From IMG/VR virus record IMGVR_UViG_3300025154_000063, positions 1 through 64,000 of that record: 64,000 nt of DNA; one strand, given 5' to 3'. The position numbers and the translations under genes were made by a program. The stretch comes from a virus. Positions 53,066-60,818 of this stretch are shown piece after piece (the stretch's first letter is position 1; every line of letters begins with the position of its first letter). A model generated the notes under the pieces. It was not told the DNA's origin. It did no database searches and saw nothing but the letters and a program-made list of their open reading frames with translations.

Positions 53066-53525
53066 ATTCTGGCCACTTTCCATCAGCCATTAAGTAACCG
53101 ATGATACCATAGTTTGCCACATCCATAAATGTATCAACTACAGACTCATCCTTTACTAAAGGTTGAATGTTATTTCTTGTTAGATTTAGCATGCGTTCTA
53201 TCTTATCATTAAGTCTGACAATAACACCAACTATCCAAGTTTTAGATAGATTAGCACTCCCATAGTCATGGTTCTTCTGTTTAAACAAACTAAATATTTT
53301 TTGCATTCCACGGAGCATATGCTGTTCTAGCTGAATATTTCCAGATGTGCCATCAGCTAGCAATGCCCAGTCATCAGAAACTTTGGCAATGCTAATTAGT
53401 AACTCTTTGTTACTGATGTTTCTAACTATCTTTTTATACTTTATAAGAGCTATAAGGTCTATATAAATAAACCCCACCAGTAAAATGAAAAGAACAATCG
53501 CAACTACTACCATTTTATCTATCAT
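53052..53525 (-). CDS. Membrane-anchored DUF1599-like protein
   Basis: The 157-residue protein has an N-terminal helix (VVVAIVLFILLVGFIYIDLI) and then FKQKNHDYGSANLSKTWI and VIVRLNDKIERMLNL, with DESVVDTFMDVANYGII. This is the DUF1599 (nucleotide-modification-associated) pattern, with conserved acidic residues of an all-alpha NTP-PPase-like fold. The membrane anchor is unusual for the family. It is coupled to MazG. Confidence 0.7.
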   Translation of the reverse strand: MIDKMVVVAIVLFILLVGFIYIDLIALIKYKKIVRNISNKELLISIAKVSDDWALLADGTSGNIQLEQHMLRGMQKIFSLFKQKNHDYGSANLSKTWIVGVIVRLNDKIERMLNLTRNNIQPLVKDESVVDTFMDVANYGIIGYLMADGKWPEYEKK

Positions 53526-53857
53526 CGTTTGTCTCCACTTCCACCAAGCACACCCCGAATTTGTCTATCTGCCAACTTCTGTAAATTAAGTGCAGCAACA
53601 GCATTCAAAGGTATTCCCAAGTCTGTACACAGCTGTGACAGATACCAGAGAACGTCACCAATTTCCGAAGCTATTATATTAATTGCCTCTTGTGAATAAA
53701 AGTCGCCGTCGCTGTCCCTGATAATCTTCTTTATCTTTCCAGCAACTTCTCCAGCCTCATTTGTAAGACCGAGAGCTGTGTAGATTACTTTTGATGATTC
53801 TGGATATATTGCAGTTTCGGCTGCAAGCCTTTGATATGTGTCAAACTCTATTCCCAT
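53522..53857 (-). CDS. MazG-like nucleotide pyrophosphohydrolase
   Basis: The 111-residue protein has LTNEAGEVAGKIKKIIRD (EEGEV-like, near 32-49) and IASEIGDVLWYLSQL (EIxDVLxY, near 64-78), the metal-binding motifs of MazG. It would cleave NTPs or dNTPs, or lower ppGpp-type signals. It overlaps both neighbours and sits beside a ribonucleotide reductase. Confidence 0.82.
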   Translation of the reverse strand: MGIEFDTYQRLAAETAIYPESSKVIYTALGLTNEAGEVAGKIKKIIRDSDGDFYSQEAINIIASEIGDVLWYLSQLCTDLGIPLNAVAALNLQKLADRQIRGVLGGSGDKR

Positions 53858-54558
53858 CAATTACCTTCCTTTGCCTCGGCTAACCACCTGTAGGCTGTGC
53901 GTGTTGAAACTTGATATATATCTGCGATTACTTCTGGTGTTGCCTTTGAACCACTAGCTTCTAACATTGCTCTTAATTCACCGGAAGCTACATCCTTTTT
54001 AAACTGTTTCTTACCACTAGCATCACTAGTCACAGGGGCTGACAGCCTTTCTGCTTTTCGCTCTGCTTTATCTCTCTCTACAGACTTTATTAATTCGGAG
54101 TGCTGTGTCCTAGTAGCCAACAAGATAGCAGCTGGTATAGATAACAGAGTCAACAGACCCCTTGCAGACACGATGAACCATGGAAGAGCACTATCAGAAC
54201 CTATTAGAGCTGAGTCCAAAGCAATGTTAACCACAATAATAACTGTGAAGTAAGATACAAATGAGACTATTGCTAGCCCCATTGGTGCTTTCTTATATTC
54301 TGCCTTATTTCTCTTATTGTAGCTCCAGAAGGATATGATTGTTGACACAGTTGAGAGACCGAGAATTTCTACTGCTAGGGCTACAAAGAATGCAATTACT
54401 GGTGGGTATGACAGTGTTTGTGTCATGTGACCCCAAGTTGTATATGCAGGGGCTAAAGGAGCAATCCACGGTGCAATCGCTGACAATAAGTTAACTAGAG
54501 AAGCATCACTGTCACGAATGAACCTGTTTGCTCTATCAAAAATGTTTTCATTTTCCAC
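53857..54558 (-). CDS. Membrane protein with C-terminal HTH
   Basis: The 233-residue protein has about four membrane segments (for example VIAFFVALAVEILGLSTVST, LAIVSFVSYFTVIIVVNIAL, GLLTLLSIPAAILLA). A charged linker and a C-terminal helix-turn-helix follow (ATPEVIADIYQVSTRTAYRWL). It could tether DNA or sense membrane state. This combination is not a family I recognise. It overlaps MazG by TGATG. Confidence 0.6.
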   Translation of the reverse strand: MENENIFDRANRFIRDSDASLVNLLSAIAPWIAPLAPAYTTWGHMTQTLSYPPVIAFFVALAVEILGLSTVSTIISFWSYNKRNKAEYKKAPMGLAIVSFVSYFTVIIVVNIALDSALIGSDSALPWFIVSARGLLTLLSIPAAILLATRTQHSELIKSVERDKAERKAERLSAPVTSDASGKKQFKKDVASGELRAMLEASGSKATPEVIADIYQVSTRTAYRWLAEAKEGN

Positions 54559-54562
54559 ACTA

Positions 54563-54826
54563 TTATGCCTCCTTTCCTACAAAGATGCTGTTTATTGTTA
54601 CATCTTCTGATACTTCTACAGGAATATACTTATTACTAAATTTTATTGTCTTAAGCTCACTGCCAAGCAGGTCTGCTATATTTACTTCTATTAGGTCAGG
54701 CAACATGTTGTATTTTTTAACATAATACTCTACAGCAATTAAGATTTTATCTGTAAACTGCTGTAGAGTCTTGTTTTTGCCTGTCCACCATAGCATATAT
54801 ATTATTGTCTTTGGTGGAGTTGTCAT
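54563..54826 (-). CDS. Hypothetical protein, 87 residues
   Basis: Not recognised. It has a helical N-terminal half and beta-rich end (YIPVEVSEDVTINSIFVG). A GGAG-containing region lies before the ATG. It is between two membrane-protein genes. Confidence 0.5.
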   Translation of the reverse strand: MTTPPKTIIYMLWWTGKNKTLQQFTDKILIAVEYYVKKYNMLPDLIEVNIADLLGSELKTIKFSNKYIPVEVSEDVTINSIFVGKEA

Positions 54827-54827
54827 A

Positions 54828-55472
54828 TTAGTCCTCCCAAGGGAGTAACTGAGAGCCCTGTTTTACCGGCAAGCCTGCAATATTGCCAAAGTTAACTTGT
54901 TTACGTGCACTAACGTGCTTATCAGCCAAAGTCATTGGCTTATTTGGTGCTACTTTGTTAAAATTATTTGAAACATTTCCTATATATGGCTTATGTGCTG
55001 TTGGTGTAGTAGTAACTTTCCTATGTGTATTTCCTCCAGCCACAGTTTTAAGACTTCCTGACTTACACAGCGCCCAAATTAACATTTTCTCAGGGGCAAT
55101 ATCCATAACAGATGCCATTAAAACAAAACCAAGTAAGATAAATGGGGAGTCAAGCAACTGTGAAATGGTCATTCCACGACCAGCAGTAAGCCCAAGGATA
55201 TTTGTGAAGATTGAATAGGCATATCCTAGTAAACCCAGACCATATAAGGCTCTTAAAACCTCATCATGCTTGATGTCTTTAACATCAATTGTGTTAAAGA
55301 TAAACTCAAGGATTGTCATTGTAATTGCAAGGGCAATACCAACCCAAGCACGACTTGCAATAAATGAAAACCCGTCTTTTGAAAAAGCCATACTACCAAT
55401 TAAGACTACTACCGATGTTATTGCTGCAATGATTTTTAAAACTGTTAGATAGCTTGTTTTACTAATGTTCAT
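54828..55472 (-). CDS. Multi-pass membrane protein, 214 residues
   Basis: About four membrane segments lie in the first 135 residues (VLKIIAAITSVVVLIGSMAF, AWVGIALAITMTILEFIF, LYGLGLLGYAYSIF, FILLGFVLMASVMDI). A polar, basic C-terminal tail follows. It is the first gene after the promoter at 55501-55529, behind AGGAGGAACAAA. Not recognised. Confidence 0.65.
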   Translation of the reverse strand: MNISKTSYLTVLKIIAAITSVVVLIGSMAFSKDGFSFIASRAWVGIALAITMTILEFIFNTIDVKDIKHDEVLRALYGLGLLGYAYSIFTNILGLTAGRGMTISQLLDSPFILLGFVLMASVMDIAPEKMLIWALCKSGSLKTVAGGNTHRKVTTTPTAHKPYIGNVSNNFNKVAPNKPMTLADKHVSARKQVNFGNIAGLPVKQGSQLLPWED

Positions 55473-55500
55473 TTTGTTCCTCCTGTTTTAATTTACATTA

Positions 55501-55529
55501 ATTATATCATAAACTGTACTGGGTGTCAA
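55501..55529 (-). promoter_or_regulatory. Promoter TTGACA-17-TATAAT (leftward)
   Basis: A perfect consensus promoter in the gap after the ribonucleotide reductase. It drives the membrane/MazG unit. Confidence 0.9.
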
Positions 55530-55534
55530 GAGTA

Positions 55535-55897
55535 TTATCCAACTTCACATAAAGAAAAGTCACAAACAGAGCAATGCTTACATCCAGCCTCTTTAATTAA
55601 AGCCTCTCCACACACGGGGCATAGGTCTTTCTTAATATTCTTTGGGGTAAGTACTTCTACCTGCCTAGACTGATTTCTGTACACAGTTATACCCTTAATG
55701 CTCGGCATATGATATGCCATCATAAACATTTCAGCAACCGTTGAGCGCCTAGTTAGCTGTGGGCAGTTAATAGTTTTCGAGACACCGGCATCCACGAATT
55801 CCTGTGCTGCTTCAAGTGTTAATATGTGTTCTTGCCATGTTACTTCTTTACCCCCATTACTTGACACAGCGCAGCGGAAGTGTGGAGCAGATGCCAT
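55535..55897 (-). CDS. nrdJ: Class II ribonucleotide reductase, C-terminal piece after an in-frame stop
   Basis: The 120-residue frame continues the reductase in the same reading frame, 7 codons after a TAA. It has WQEHILTLEAAQEFVDAGVSKTINC, then SIKGITVYRNQSR and a CPVC...CKHCSVC zinc/redox tail. These match the C-terminal part of B12-dependent reductases, including the segment with the redox cysteines. No ribosome site precedes its ATG, so it may be made by read-through, re-initiation or not at all. Confidence 0.75.
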   Translation of the reverse strand: MASAPHFRCAVSSNGGKEVTWQEHILTLEAAQEFVDAGVSKTINCPQLTRRSTVAEMFMMAYHMPSIKGITVYRNQSRQVEVLTPKNIKKDLCPVCGEALIKEAGCKHCSVCDFSLCEVG

Positions 55898-55918
55898 TGG
55901 ATGTTCTATTTGATATGT

Positions 55919-57226
55919 TTATGTTTTATCTGCACGTTCCATGATTTCAGAAAAGATAGGTTCAATACCAGACGAACAACCAGCCAAAATTGAAATAGTA
56001 CCCGTTGGTGCAATTGATAGGAGTGTTACATTCCTACGTGGTTTTGGCATACTGATTGTATTCTTTGGTTGACCAAATATCTTGCCCAAATAGATAGACT
56101 CTTCCTCGGCAATTGCTGCAATACCACCCATTACTTGAGACAAAAGACCAATAGCTTGTTTAGAACCATAAACTATTCCAGATTCTAATAAGCAGTCTGC
56201 ATATCCCATGATACCAATACCAATACTACGGTTATCCTTTGCCCACTGTGCAATCTCTGGAGTTGGATAAGAATTAACAGAAACAACAGCATCTAAGAAA
56301 CGTGTAGTAAGACGAACAGTTTTCTCAAGAAGCTCATAATTTATCTTTCCATCTACCATGTGTTTTGATAGGTCAATACTCGCCAGATTACACACCCCAT
56401 ACTTAGGAAGTCCTTGTTCACCACATGGATTTGTTGCATCTATTACTTGTGCTGAGTAAGTATATGGTGATTTATTTACTTTCTCTTTAAAGATTAGGCC
56501 AGGCTCACCATTTTCCCATGCCCCATCAACAATTAAATTAAACACGTCACGAGCTTTTAATTTTTCATAGCTTATACCATTAAACTCTGTATAGTAGCTA
56601 CTATCAGATTCAACAGCTGCCATAAATTCATCATCTACCATTACCGAGATATTAGTATTTGACATAATACCTTCTTGTGTTTTGGCAGATATAAATTTTA
56701 GAATATCTGGATGCCTGACTGACATAACCCCCATCATTGCCATAGCCCTAAACCCAGACTGTGTTATTACTTCCATATCTTTACAGATTGTGCTGAAAAA
56801 CCCAACAGGCCCACCTGAATATCCATGGGCAGAACCAGAAACTTTTGAACCTTGCGGACGTATATTAGACAAGGTAGTACCACATCCACCACCCTTACGG
56901 GCTATTTTTGCAAAGTCATACTTTGTTTTATAGATGTCGTCAATCGTGTCATCAAACGGGAGAACAAAGCAGGCTGATAAACCACCATTTACTGTACCAC
57001 TATTAACAAGTGTTGGTGAATTTGGTAACATAAACCTGTGGTATAACATGTCCCTTGTTTCGTCAAAGTCTATACCACCTTCTGGAAATACATGAGCCAT
57101 TACTCTATCTACAACTTGACTCCACCTCCACTCCCCTGTGTGGAAATATCGTTTCTTTAATACATTTTTAGATACATCATCCAACCTGCGAACAGGTTTA
57201 TATTTTGGGCCTGCTATACTATTCAT
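55919..57226 (-). CDS. nrdJ: Class II (B12-dependent) ribonucleotide reductase, main piece
   Basis: About 435 residues from the ATG at 57226. It has PNSPTLVNSG, GGGCGTTLSNIRP (substrate-site Cys), NPCGEQ (active-site Cys/Glu, near 263), and SIAPTGTISILAGCSSGIEP near the end. It would convert ribonucleotides to deoxyribonucleotides with adenosylcobalamin. The frame ends at TAA after MERADKT, 7 codons before the in-frame continuation at 55897. Confidence 0.9.
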   Translation of the reverse strand: MNSIAGPKYKPVRRLDDVSKNVLKKRYFHTGEWRWSQVVDRVMAHVFPEGGIDFDETRDMLYHRFMLPNSPTLVNSGTVNGGLSACFVLPFDDTIDDIYKTKYDFAKIARKGGGCGTTLSNIRPQGSKVSGSAHGYSGGPVGFFSTICKDMEVITQSGFRAMAMMGVMSVRHPDILKFISAKTQEGIMSNTNISVMVDDEFMAAVESDSSYYTEFNGISYEKLKARDVFNLIVDGAWENGEPGLIFKEKVNKSPYTYSAQVIDATNPCGEQGLPKYGVCNLASIDLSKHMVDGKINYELLEKTVRLTTRFLDAVVSVNSYPTPEIAQWAKDNRSIGIGIMGYADCLLESGIVYGSKQAIGLLSQVMGGIAAIAEEESIYLGKIFGQPKNTISMPKPRRNVTLLSIAPTGTISILAGCSSGIEPIFSEIMERADKT

Positions 57227-57479
57227 CCTCAATTACTTCCTTTATTAATTCACTATAATTGGATAACCAATTCTTTGCAGCCGATGTGTCAACACCCTCA
57301 AGTATAGCCACAGCCACGATTAATGCCAGCGCTAGCCTATTTGCTTTTGCATCTTTAATTGAAATACACTGCATGGCAGCATCCATACTATCCCACTCTG
57401 GACTACTAACTTGTATGCCATCCATGTAGTCACAAAAGAATTTATCTAAAGCATCTACAGGCTCTTCTGAATTACTCAT
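57219..57479 (-). CDS. Hypothetical protein, 86 residues
   Basis: Not recognised. It is acidic and helical, with ISIKDAKANRLALALIVAVAILE in the middle and an acidic end (KEVIEDE). It overlaps both neighbours by a few bases. Confidence 0.5.
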   Translation of the reverse strand: MSNSEEPVDALDKFFCDYMDGIQVSSPEWDSMDAAMQCISIKDAKANRLALALIVAVAILEGVDTSAAKNWLSNYSELIKEVIEDE

Positions 57480-57828
57480 CTTCTACCTCAACCTCACACT
57501 CAGCACAATCTAAAAAGAACTTACAAAAGTCGTCCAATGTCATTGACACTATACTCTGCCCATAGCGCCAACCCTTTTTATGTATAACAGATATAGGCAA
57601 CTCACCCTTATCTTCTCTTGCTATACGTGCTTGTTCAATAGCATTTACAATTAAACCAAAAGAAGGGCTCTTACTATGTTTTATTTCTACTGATAGTGGT
57701 GCAGATGTAATAACGTCTGACTTACCACCAGCTCTAAAGCGCTGTTTAAAGTCAGCTCCCCTTCTTTGACCATCAGGAAAATATTTTGCAATCTCCCGCT
57801 CAACCTTTTTCCACGTCTTATCAGTCAT
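57472..57828 (-). CDS. Holliday-junction resolvase-like nuclease
   Basis: About 118 residues from the ATG at 57828. It has KVEREIAKYF, then RRGADFKQRFRAGGKSDVI and LSVEIKHSKSPSF (E...D...ExK, about 40-62), and ISVIHKKGWRYGQSIV. This matches Hjc-like PD-(D/E)XK resolvases, which cut branched DNA. The start is chosen from overlap with the upstream TGA; a longer frame to 57921 lacks support. Confidence 0.68.
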   Translation of the reverse strand: MTDKTWKKVEREIAKYFPDGQRRGADFKQRFRAGGKSDVITSAPLSVEIKHSKSPSFGLIVNAIEQARIAREDKGELPISVIHKKGWRYGQSIVSMTLDDFCKFFLDCAECEVEVEDE

Positions 57829-57997
57829 CTTCTTCATCCTCATAAACAAAGAACAACCCTTCCTCATTCTTGAAGAAAAAGCTGTCTCTATCATAATTAT
57901 CAAAATAATGAAGTGCTCCACTTGCTGTCACTTCCTCAACTGTAACCACATCCCCAATGTAGTTTCCGAGCGTTTCACAAATTATTCTAATTTTCAT
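57821..57997 (-). CDS. Hypothetical acidic protein, 58 residues
   Basis: A short gene whose ATG overlaps the upstream TGA (ATGA) and whose TGA overlaps the next ATG (ATGACTGA). It is acidic and aromatic (YFDNYDRDSFFFKN, FVYEDEEDD). Not recognised; the double coupling supports it. Confidence 0.55.
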   Translation of the reverse strand: MKIRIICETLGNYIGDVVTVEEVTASGALHYFDNYDRDSFFFKNEEGLFFVYEDEEDD

Positions 57998-58383
57998 AGT
58001 AATTCTACAATTGGTTTTGATGGAATAATAAAGTGTGGATTTATAGGAGTTTTATTAGCTTGTTTTCTAATATGCTCTATCCATTCCATTTCCAACTTTG
58101 GTACGTCTCCCTTAATTGGGTGTGGATGATGCTTTCTACAAACGCACATAAGGTTAGTATAGTGTTCCCTATAATCTCCGGCAACAATACCCCTACCAAA
58201 TACATGGTGTACTTCTTCTCTATTCACTCTTAGACCGTCAGTAAAATAACAAACAACACACAGGCTGTTATCACGACTTATAGCTAGGGCTGCTTGTACA
58301 CGTCTGTACTGAATTAATTCACTGTGTTTTGTCTTTTGTTCTGCTATCCTATCTGACTTTTTTGGTTTTGGTGATGGGGGCAT
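57994..58383 (-). CDS. HNH endonuclease-like protein
   Basis: The 129-residue protein has CVVCYFTDG, EEVHHVFGRGIVAGDYREHYTNLMCVCRKHH, the HNH/zinc pattern (about 42-88). Such HNH proteins near terminases can assist packaging, but here it lies 2.4 kb before the terminase on the other strand. It is probably a recombination or mobile nuclease. Confidence 0.75.
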   Translation of the reverse strand: MPPSPKPKKSDRIAEQKTKHSELIQYRRVQAALAISRDNSLCVVCYFTDGLRVNREEVHHVFGRGIVAGDYREHYTNLMCVCRKHHPHPIKGDVPKLEMEWIEHIRKQANKTPINPHFIIPSKPIVELL

Positions 58384-58416
58384 ATGTTACCTTCTTTACG
58401 TTAATTCGTTTGTAGG

Positions 58417-58605
58417 TTAAGCCTCGTCGCTATTACCCATGAGAGAAAGAATTGTCTGCATAGCTTGACCACACAGATTATCCAACTCCTCTTTACCTAT
58501 CCCCTTTACTTCCGCCGCCATTGCTACGGCTGCGGGAACGGTCAGGTCAATAGTTAAACTAGCATTAATACCTTCCATAAGTTGATACTTAAGTTTTGCT
58601 TTCAT
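58417..58605 (-). CDS. Hypothetical protein, 62 residues
   Basis: Not recognised. The ATG at 58605 follows AAAGAGGTCAG. It has a hydrophobic beta/helix pattern (ASLTIDLTVPAAVAMAAEV, AMQTILSLMG). Confidence 0.5.
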   Translation of the reverse strand: MKAKLKYQLMEGINASLTIDLTVPAAVAMAAEVKGIGKEELDNLCGQAMQTILSLMGNSDEA

Positions 58606-58900
58606 CTGACCTCTTTCCAAACTTTGTTACCTTGCTAGTGTCAAGTGGATAACTTTTTATATTCCTGCGGATTATCTGTGCCTGTCTAAATAGTTTTTGA
58701 ATTTCAAGGACTAAATTTACTCCACCTAATGTAGTAGTTTCACCAAGTTCTGATAGCTTCTTTGCTGCCAAGTAAGCAGCTGCCAGAGATATAAGCAAAC
58801 TGGCTGACGGGTCAGTTGCCTGCTTGTCGTCAGCCAGAGTGGATACCTTATTGATGTCTACTTCATACTGCTGGCTAGAACGGAAACTCGTCTTCGCCAT
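58589..58900 (-). CDS. Hypothetical protein, 103 residues
   Basis: Not recognised. The start is the ATG at 58900, which overlaps the SSB C terminus. It is helical with an Ala/Leu-rich part (ASLLISLAAAYLAAKKL) and a basic end. The longer frame to 59011 overlaps SSB deeply. Confidence 0.5.
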   Translation of the reverse strand: MAKTSFRSSQQYEVDINKVSTLADDKQATDPSASLLISLAAAYLAAKKLSELGETTTLGGVNLVLEIQKLFRQAQIIRRNIKSYPLDTSKVTKFGKRSDESKT

Positions 58901-59324
58901 CTTGAGTACCGAAGTCTTCTGTGAATTGCTCTTCTTCGGTTGCAGTTTTCTTGGCAGCGGGTTTAGAATTTTTAGCACCAGAGTAGTTTTCATCTTTTGC
59001 AAACTCTGCAACTGTGAAACTACGAATTAAGAAAGAGTGACCATACTTTGTCTCACCATCTTTCTCATATTTGTAGGTGCTATAAATAGCACTGACAAGA
59101 ATTTTTGCACCCTTCTTTGCAAGCTTGGCTAAGTTTTCAGCAGTCTTTCCGAGAGCTGTTAACTGAACCCAAGTGGTTTCTTTAGTCCACTCATCATTGA
59201 CTTTCTTTGCCATGTCGAGAGCAATGCTACAGGTGGCACGCATAGTACCATTTGGCGTGTGTTGAACCTCAACATCCTTGCCAAGTCGACCCAAGAACAT
59301 ACAGTTATTTAACAATTCATTCAT
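58875..59324 (-). CDS. ssb: Single-stranded DNA-binding protein
   Basis: The 149-residue protein has an OB-fold SSB pattern: NNCMFLGRLGKDVEV, TMRATCSIALD, TTWVQLTALGKTAENLAKLAKKGAKILVSA and YEKDGETKYGHSFLIRSF. It ends with an acidic tip GEDEFPF, which recruits partner proteins in bacterial SSBs. GGAGGAAATAAAAA precedes the ATG. It is the first leftward gene from the divergent promoters. Confidence 0.92.
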   Translation of the reverse strand: MNELLNNCMFLGRLGKDVEVQHTPNGTMRATCSIALDMAKKVNDEWTKETTWVQLTALGKTAENLAKLAKKGAKILVSAIYSTYKYEKDGETKYGHSFLIRSFTVAEFAKDENYSGAKNSKPAAKKTATEEEQFTEDFGTQDGEDEFPF

Positions 59325-59369
59325 TTTTTATTTCCTCCGTTTAGGGTTAGTTTATGACTTACGATATTA

Positions 59370-59398
59370 ATTATACACTATATTTACATCTGTGTCAA
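59370..59398 (-). promoter_or_regulatory. Divergent promoter, leftward TTGACA-17-TATAAT
   Basis: A perfect consensus promoter back to back with the rightward one at 59419-59447. It drives SSB and the genes down to the ribonucleotide reductase. Confidence 0.9.
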
Positions 59399-59418
59399 GG
59401 GGCAATATTTTTATCCCC

Positions 59419-59447
59419 TTGCAATTATTTTGTTTTTATGGTATAAT
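59419..59447 (+). promoter_or_regulatory. Divergent promoter, rightward TTGCAA-17-TATAAT
   Basis: Good boxes with 17-base spacing. The two promoters are 20 bases apart, so a regulator bound here could control both directions. Confidence 0.82.
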
Positions 59448-59485
59448 TATACCATTATATATTCTATTTGTAAAGGGTGTGTGTA

Positions 59486-59731
59486 ATGATTAGTTTAAGT
59501 AGTGATAACTTTGTATCAGTAGATACAGAAATCTCCCTCAAAGAATTAATACAGGTTGGACTAATCATAATGACTATTCCAGAAAAGCTGGCTGTAGTTA
59601 TGTATATAGATGGTTTTTCAAAGGGTGAAACAGCAGAGATACTTGGCTTTCATAGGGCTACTGTGAGTTCACATACAAAATCTGCTCTTGCTAAAGCACG
59701 TACAGTATTCCTAGAAAATTTGGAGGTTTAA
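59486..59731 (+). CDS. Sigma-70 region 4-like HTH protein
   Basis: The 81-residue protein has PEKLAVVMYIDGFSKGETAEILGFHRATVSSHTKSALAKAR (about 35-75), a helix-turn-helix like sigma factor region 4 or LuxR C termini. Alone it may be an activator or a sigma-like adaptor for late genes. It is the first gene of the rightward packaging unit. The start is the ATG at 59486 with a weak AAAGGG site. Confidence 0.75.
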   Translation: MISLSSDNFVSVDTEISLKELIQVGLIIMTIPEKLAVVMYIDGFSKGETAEILGFHRATVSSHTKSALAKARTVFLENLEV

Positions 59732-59733
59732 AT

Positions 59734-59940
59734 ATGCGAGGTCACAGATGCCTAGCCGGTTGTGGAAAAGCAATAACTTATAGGTTTGCTATTTGTTCAG
59801 ACTGTGAAAAGATTTATGGTAGAAGTTCTTTACAGTGGCCAGAGTGGTTACGTTACTCATGGAAACAAACACAGAAAGACCGCAGGAAAGAAAAGAAACA
59901 CAAGCAAAACTGTATCAACATTACGTTTAATGACATTTAG
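59734..59940 (+). CDS. Small zinc-binding basic protein
   Basis: The 68-residue protein has CLAGCGKAI and CSDCEK (about 6-24), then a highly basic stretch (WKQTQKDRRKEKKHKQN). It has GGAGGTTTAAAT before the ATG. It is likely to bind nucleic acid; the role is unknown. Confidence 0.6.
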   Translation: MRGHRCLAGCGKAITYRFAICSDCEKIYGRSSLQWPEWLRYSWKQTQKDRRKEKKHKQNCINITFNDI

Positions 59941-60002
59941 TGACAATTGTGACATATTGACAAAAACTGTCAAATTTATGTCATTTACTCTGTGGAGGTT
60001 TT

Positions 60003-60818
60003 ATGGTTAAAAATAAAGATTTAGCAATTAGAGAAGACGCAGATTGGAATACCCTTGTATCTGCTTTAATTGATGAGATGGATACACAAGATATGCCCGA
60101 CAAAGTTATAACAGCTACGGAGTTATTACTGTGTGGATACCCAACAACAAAAGTAGCTAAAGAAATTGGAGTTACATCACAAACAGTTAGAAACTGGCTG
60201 TCATCATACCCTATAATGTCAGACATAATTGCTAGAGGAAAACCGCTCTTAGCACAGTGGCGCATGTCCAAACTTGAACAACAATTCTTTAAAGCAATTA
60301 ATAGGTCTGAGGATATACTTGGCGTTTCTTTAAGTGGCATTGACACAAAGACTGGTGAAAAAGTAGATGCAAAAATACTTACTGTTGTTGCAGCACAAGC
60401 CAGATATATTATTGGATTGTTTGCTGGTCAGCAATCTAATGTTAATGTTAGACACGAGCTTGATGACTCATTACTGCTTGCTCACACGGATGCACTAGAC
60501 TATATTACTCTACAGATGAAGAAACATCGTGAAGCAAATGAACCTATTGATGCAATAGTCAGAGTTATTGATGCTAAAGTTGATAACACAGCTCCCATGC
60601 TTGATGAAAATGGTGATGCACTATATGGAAAGCTCGGAGAAATTGATAAAACAGAAGATGGTATTCTTTGTCATGTTTGTGGCAAACGTCTACGAGGGTT
60701 CTCAGCACACATATCAACAGCACACACAATGACTGCAGACGATTATGAACTGATATTTGCTCTACCAACAAACTTACTTTCAAAAGCAGAAGACTACTGG
60801 AAAAATAAAAATGATTAA
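60003..60818 (+). CDS. Terminase small subunit-like protein with zinc finger
   Basis: The 271-residue protein has an N-terminal HTH (PTTKVAKEIGVTSQTVRNWLSS, about 48-69) as in small terminases. Near the C terminus it has CHVCGKRLRGFSAHISTAH, a C2H2 (Ros/MucR-like) zinc finger. It would recognise phage DNA for packaging. It directly precedes and overlaps the large subunit. The zinc finger is an unusual addition. Confidence 0.72.
   Translation: MVKNKDLAIREDADWNTLVSALIDEMDTQDMPDKVITATELLLCGYPTTKVAKEIGVTSQTVRNWLSSYPIMSDIIARGKPLLAQWRMSKLEQQFFKAINRSEDILGVSLSGIDTKTGEKVDAKILTVVAAQARYIIGLFAGQQSNVNVRHELDDSLLLAHTDALDYITLQMKKHREANEPIDAIVRVIDAKVDNTAPMLDENGDALYGKLGEIDKTEDGILCHVCGKRLRGFSAHISTAHTMTADDYELIFALPTNLLSKAEDYWKNKND

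Noticed and set aside
55919-55921. Recoded stop codons (alternative genetic code)
   Set aside because: TAA, TAG and TGA all end well-formed genes throughout the window and no suppressor anticodon is present in the array. A single in-frame TAA in one gene is not evidence for recoding.
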